Of a DNA stretch of 64,000 nt, positions 62,033 to 64,000 are shown piece by piece. The first letter of the stretch is position 1, and the number at the start of each line of letters is the position of its first letter. The position numbers and the translations under genes are program-made. This stretch comes from Kribbella aluminosa (GTDB taxonomy: Bacteria; Actinomycetota; Actinomycetes; Propionibacteriales; Kribbellaceae). The DNA lies in NCBI RefSeq assembly GCF_017876295.1, contig NZ_JAGINT010000001.1, positions 2,232,001 through 2,296,000 on the forward strand, written 5' to 3'. The notes under the pieces are model-generated. The model was not told the origin of the DNA. It ran no database searches and worked only from the letters and a program-made list of their open reading frames with translations.

Positions 62033-63680
62033 CAACCGAGTTCCGGCCTGGCTGGACCAGACCGGCGCGATGGCCGAGCCGGATCTCGGGCTCCTGCGTG
62101 ACCTGCTCGAATGCCGCGCCTCGGTACTGGGGATCGGCGATCCGTGGAGCTGGCCGAAGGAGTCGTTGGCCGACACGGTCCTCGAGGTCGCGCCGTACGT
62201 GCTGCCGGTCGACGCGGCCTGGCGGGCCGCCGCGGCCGCGACGCTTCCGGTGCTGCGGGACCTGGTCGTCTTCGAGGGCGACGAATCGTCCGCGGAGTCG
62301 TTGCGGCGTGATGTCACGCCGGTGCTGGCCGTCCTGACCGGCGGTCTTGGGGAGAAGCTCGTCGATCCCTTCGCCTGGTCGGTGATCCTCCGCATGCAGC
62401 ACCGTAGAGCGGGCGCGACCGATCGGAAGGCGTGGCTGGCCGAGTTCGACGCGCTGAACTGGGAGGAACGGGATCGTCTGGTCGGTCCGCTGCGGCGCGA
62501 GGCGGTGGCGCTCGGCGGTGATCCGTTCGGCGGGGTCACGATCCCCGCTCCGCGTACCGTGCTGCCCTCTGAGGTCGCGGCAACGGCCGGTCAGGCGCCG
62601 TTGGCGCTGGCGGTGGTCGAGCTGGCGCGCTGGCTCGTCGCGCAGCCGCCCATCTCGGCCGGCGGTTACCTGGACGACGACACGGTTGCGCATGCGCTGG
62701 CCGGGACCACGCTCACCGATGCGGCCGCGGTCCAGGAGGCCTGGCGGATCGCGGCGCTGTCCGACCTGGTGGGCTCGACCGGTGCCCGGGTCGTGCCGGG
62801 CCCGCAGTTCGCCGCGTGGCCGGACCTCGGGCGTCGGCTGGAGGCTTGGTGCGCGATGGTGCGCGCCGTGGTCATCGACGTACCGCTGCCCGATCGTGAC
62901 GAGGTGATGGCGGCGATCTACTCGGCGTACCATCCTGGATTGCCGGCGGACTTCGATGCGGCGATCCGCAGTGACCTCGCGCGGGTCGCGATCGACCGGT
63001 TGCGGCGGCTGGGGTTGTTCGACCAGAGCGGTGACAAGCTGAGTCGGCTCGGCGTTCAAGGCCTGCTGCTGAACTGGCTGGGCTGGGACACCCCCGGCCG
63101 CTGGAACTTGGTGGCGGGTCCCTGGCGACCGGATCTGACGACGGCCGATATCCGGGCCTGGATCGCCGCGGGCCTGAACGGCGTCGTCGTCGACGAACCT
63201 GGACAGGTGTGGCTACGGACCGCCGATCCGCTCGGGTTCGCCGGCCAGCTGGTGGACCTGATGCTCGACTCCGCCGACGGCGTCGAGCGGGGCACGGCGT
63301 TCGCCTTCCTCAGCCAGCTGGGATCCGCCGTCACACCGGTGGTCGATCGCTTGAGCGGCACTCGGCTGCACGCCTATCGCGCGATGTGGGTCGGTGGCGG
63401 CGCCCCGGCAGAACCGGACCAGTCTCAACTCCAGCTGTTCCTGCGGGATCAGCTGGCGATGCAAGACGCGCTCGCGGCGAAGATCGCGGACCTTCAGCCC
63501 GGTGCGCCGGTCGACCTGGGCAGGTTCGACTTCGGCGGCGCGTTGCCGGACTTCGTCCGGGAGCGGATCGGCAACCCGGGTCCGTTGTCGGAGGCCGACC
63601 TGGCGAAGCTGCGCCAGACGATGGCCGAGCAACGCGCCGAGATCGCCGAACTGGTGGCCGGCTTCGACGATCCCGTGTAG
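62010..63680 (+). CDS. Hypothetical protein, 556 residues
   Basis: A 556-residue acidic soluble protein I do not recognise. It has no signal peptide, no membrane segment and no obvious catalytic motif. Trp-rich surface segments (GDPWSWPKESL, LNWLGWDTPGRWNLV) and helices dominate; a heptad-like end (LFLRDQLAMQDALAAKI, EADLAKLRQTMAEQRAEIAEL) suggests a coiled coil. ATG start without a clear ribosome site. Its 5' end is duplicated 1.7 kb downstream. Confidence 0.7.
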   Translation: MDQIEDFVNRVPAWLDQTGAMAEPDLGLLRDLLECRASVLGIGDPWSWPKESLADTVLEVAPYVLPVDAAWRAAAAATLPVLRDLVVFEGDESSAESLRRDVTPVLAVLTGGLGEKLVDPFAWSVILRMQHRRAGATDRKAWLAEFDALNWEERDRLVGPLRREAVALGGDPFGGVTIPAPRTVLPSEVAATAGQAPLALAVVELARWLVAQPPISAGGYLDDDTVAHALAGTTLTDAAAVQEAWRIAALSDLVGSTGARVVPGPQFAAWPDLGRRLEAWCAMVRAVVIDVPLPDRDEVMAAIYSAYHPGLPADFDAAIRSDLARVAIDRLRRLGLFDQSGDKLSRLGVQGLLLNWLGWDTPGRWNLVAGPWRPDLTTADIRAWIAAGLNGVVVDEPGQVWLRTADPLGFAGQLVDLMLDSADGVERGTAFAFLSQLGSAVTPVVDRLSGTRLHAYRAMWVGGGAPAEPDQSQLQLFLRDQLAMQDALAAKIADLQPGAPVDLGRFDFGGALPDFVRERIGNPGPLSEADLAKLRQTMAEQRAEIAELVAGFDDPV

Positions 63681-63735
63681 CTCGGTCCCGCGGCGCTGCG
63701 GACGGATTGTGGCCGAGGACAACGACTGGTTCCGC

Positions 63736-63796
63736 CTGATGGACGTGACCCACCGCTGACCTGGCGTTGCGGCGTGGACCGGGTCGAAGACTTCGT
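63736..63796 (+). repeat. Duplicated gene-end/gene-start segment, copy 2
   Basis: Frame ending MDVTHR-stop, CCCACCGCTGAC, GCGTTGCGG and a start-like MDRVEDFV that breaks off after about eight codons. Compared with copy 1 it lacks the 11-bp tandem repeat. Confidence 0.65.
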
Positions 63797-63837
63797 ACGC
63801 TGTCGTGGCCAGCGGCAACATCCTGACCGGAGGCATG

Positions 63838-64000
63838 ATGACCGAGCTCGAAGCGTCGGAGACGCTGCGGCACTGGGCGCGAACTCGAGGAATGGACGCC
63901 GAGTCGATCGGCGGCGACGGCTGGACTGCTGTCGCGCACAGGACCTCGTGGGTCATTGCCCCCCGAGGGCGGTCGGACGCGGTCTACCTCGTCACGTCGA
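63838..64000 (+). CDS. Hypothetical protein, 3' partial
   Basis: The frame MTELEASETLRHWARTRG runs open to the window end (54 codons). GGAGG lies 4 bases before the ATG at 63838, and TACGCT at 63796-63801 could be its -10 box. Family unknown. Confidence 0.5.
   Translation, partial: MTELEASETLRHWARTRGMDAESIGGDGWTAVAHRTSWVIAPRGRSDAVYLVTS

Overview
The window is high-GC DNA with many GTG starts, ATGA/GTGA gene overlaps, several leaderless-looking starts and NdgR-type, HupB-type and F420 genes. This points to an actinobacterium. The overall set of families resembles Kribbella or another member of the Propionibacteriales, but that placement is a guess from recall and no search was run. The longest opposite-strand open frames are shadows of the GC-rich genes and are left out.

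Layout. 1-1213: 3' part of a TnpB element whose right end abuts a FAD-linked oxidase gene. 1.2-7.7 kb: mixed housekeeping genes (2-hydroxyacid dehydrogenase, an Asp-box propeller with a MoaD-like protein, an NTF2-like protein, a P-loop kinase, a stand-alone AICAR transformylase under a ZTP riboswitch, a methyltransferase). 7.7-20.3 kb: branched-chain amino acid and serine block: attenuated ilvB-ilvN-ilvC, an inactive trypsin-fold membrane protein, serA, leuB behind a coupled small gene, a frameshifted ilvE, and attenuated cimA with a coupled ACT-like protein. leuCD with a divergent IclR (NdgR-like) regulator lie at 52.4-55.3 kb. 20.3-25.3 kb: a MarR/MFS/isochorismatase operon, then an alginate-lyase-like gene and a decayed uronate locus (truncated GntR, internally deleted mannonate dehydratase). 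25.4-29.6 kb: nrdAB, a class Ic-type ribonucleotide reductase with NrdR-like boxes. 29.6-34.5 kb: a DinB-family gene under a perfect SOS box, a Fic protein, a methyltransferase, a remnant, a DNA glycosylase and an acetyltransferase. 34.5-38.1 kb: FAA hydrolase, gltX, CPBP protease, tRNA-Gln and tRNA-Glu. 38.2-45.2 kb: a two-component system and three membrane or glycan genes sharing a repeated operator. 45.2-50.2 kb: a sugar ABC operon with nucleoside hydrolase and LacI regulator, preceded by two LacI-type operators. 50.2-64 kb: HdeD, VOC, a 2H-phosphoesterase remnant, leuCD, CorA, HU, CofC, PlsC, GpsA, a kinase, and unknown genes with a small duplication.

How the genes work together: IlvBN, IlvC and IlvE, together with LeuB and LeuCD, and CimA (pyruvate-derived 2-oxobutyrate route to isoleucine) cover most of the Val/Leu/Ile pathways; ilvD, leuA and ilvA are not in the window. 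Two short Ile/Leu/Val-rich leader peptides followed by intrinsic terminators indicate ribosome-mediated attenuation of ilvBNC and cimA.

No single locus here is clearly a new defence or mobile system. The most interesting points are the ACT-like partner of CimA, the small protein coupled to leuB, the two matching CTTCAG operators around the two-component system, the frameshift in ilvE just before its catalytic lysine, the class Ic NrdB, and the TnpB guide that can be read from its insertion site.
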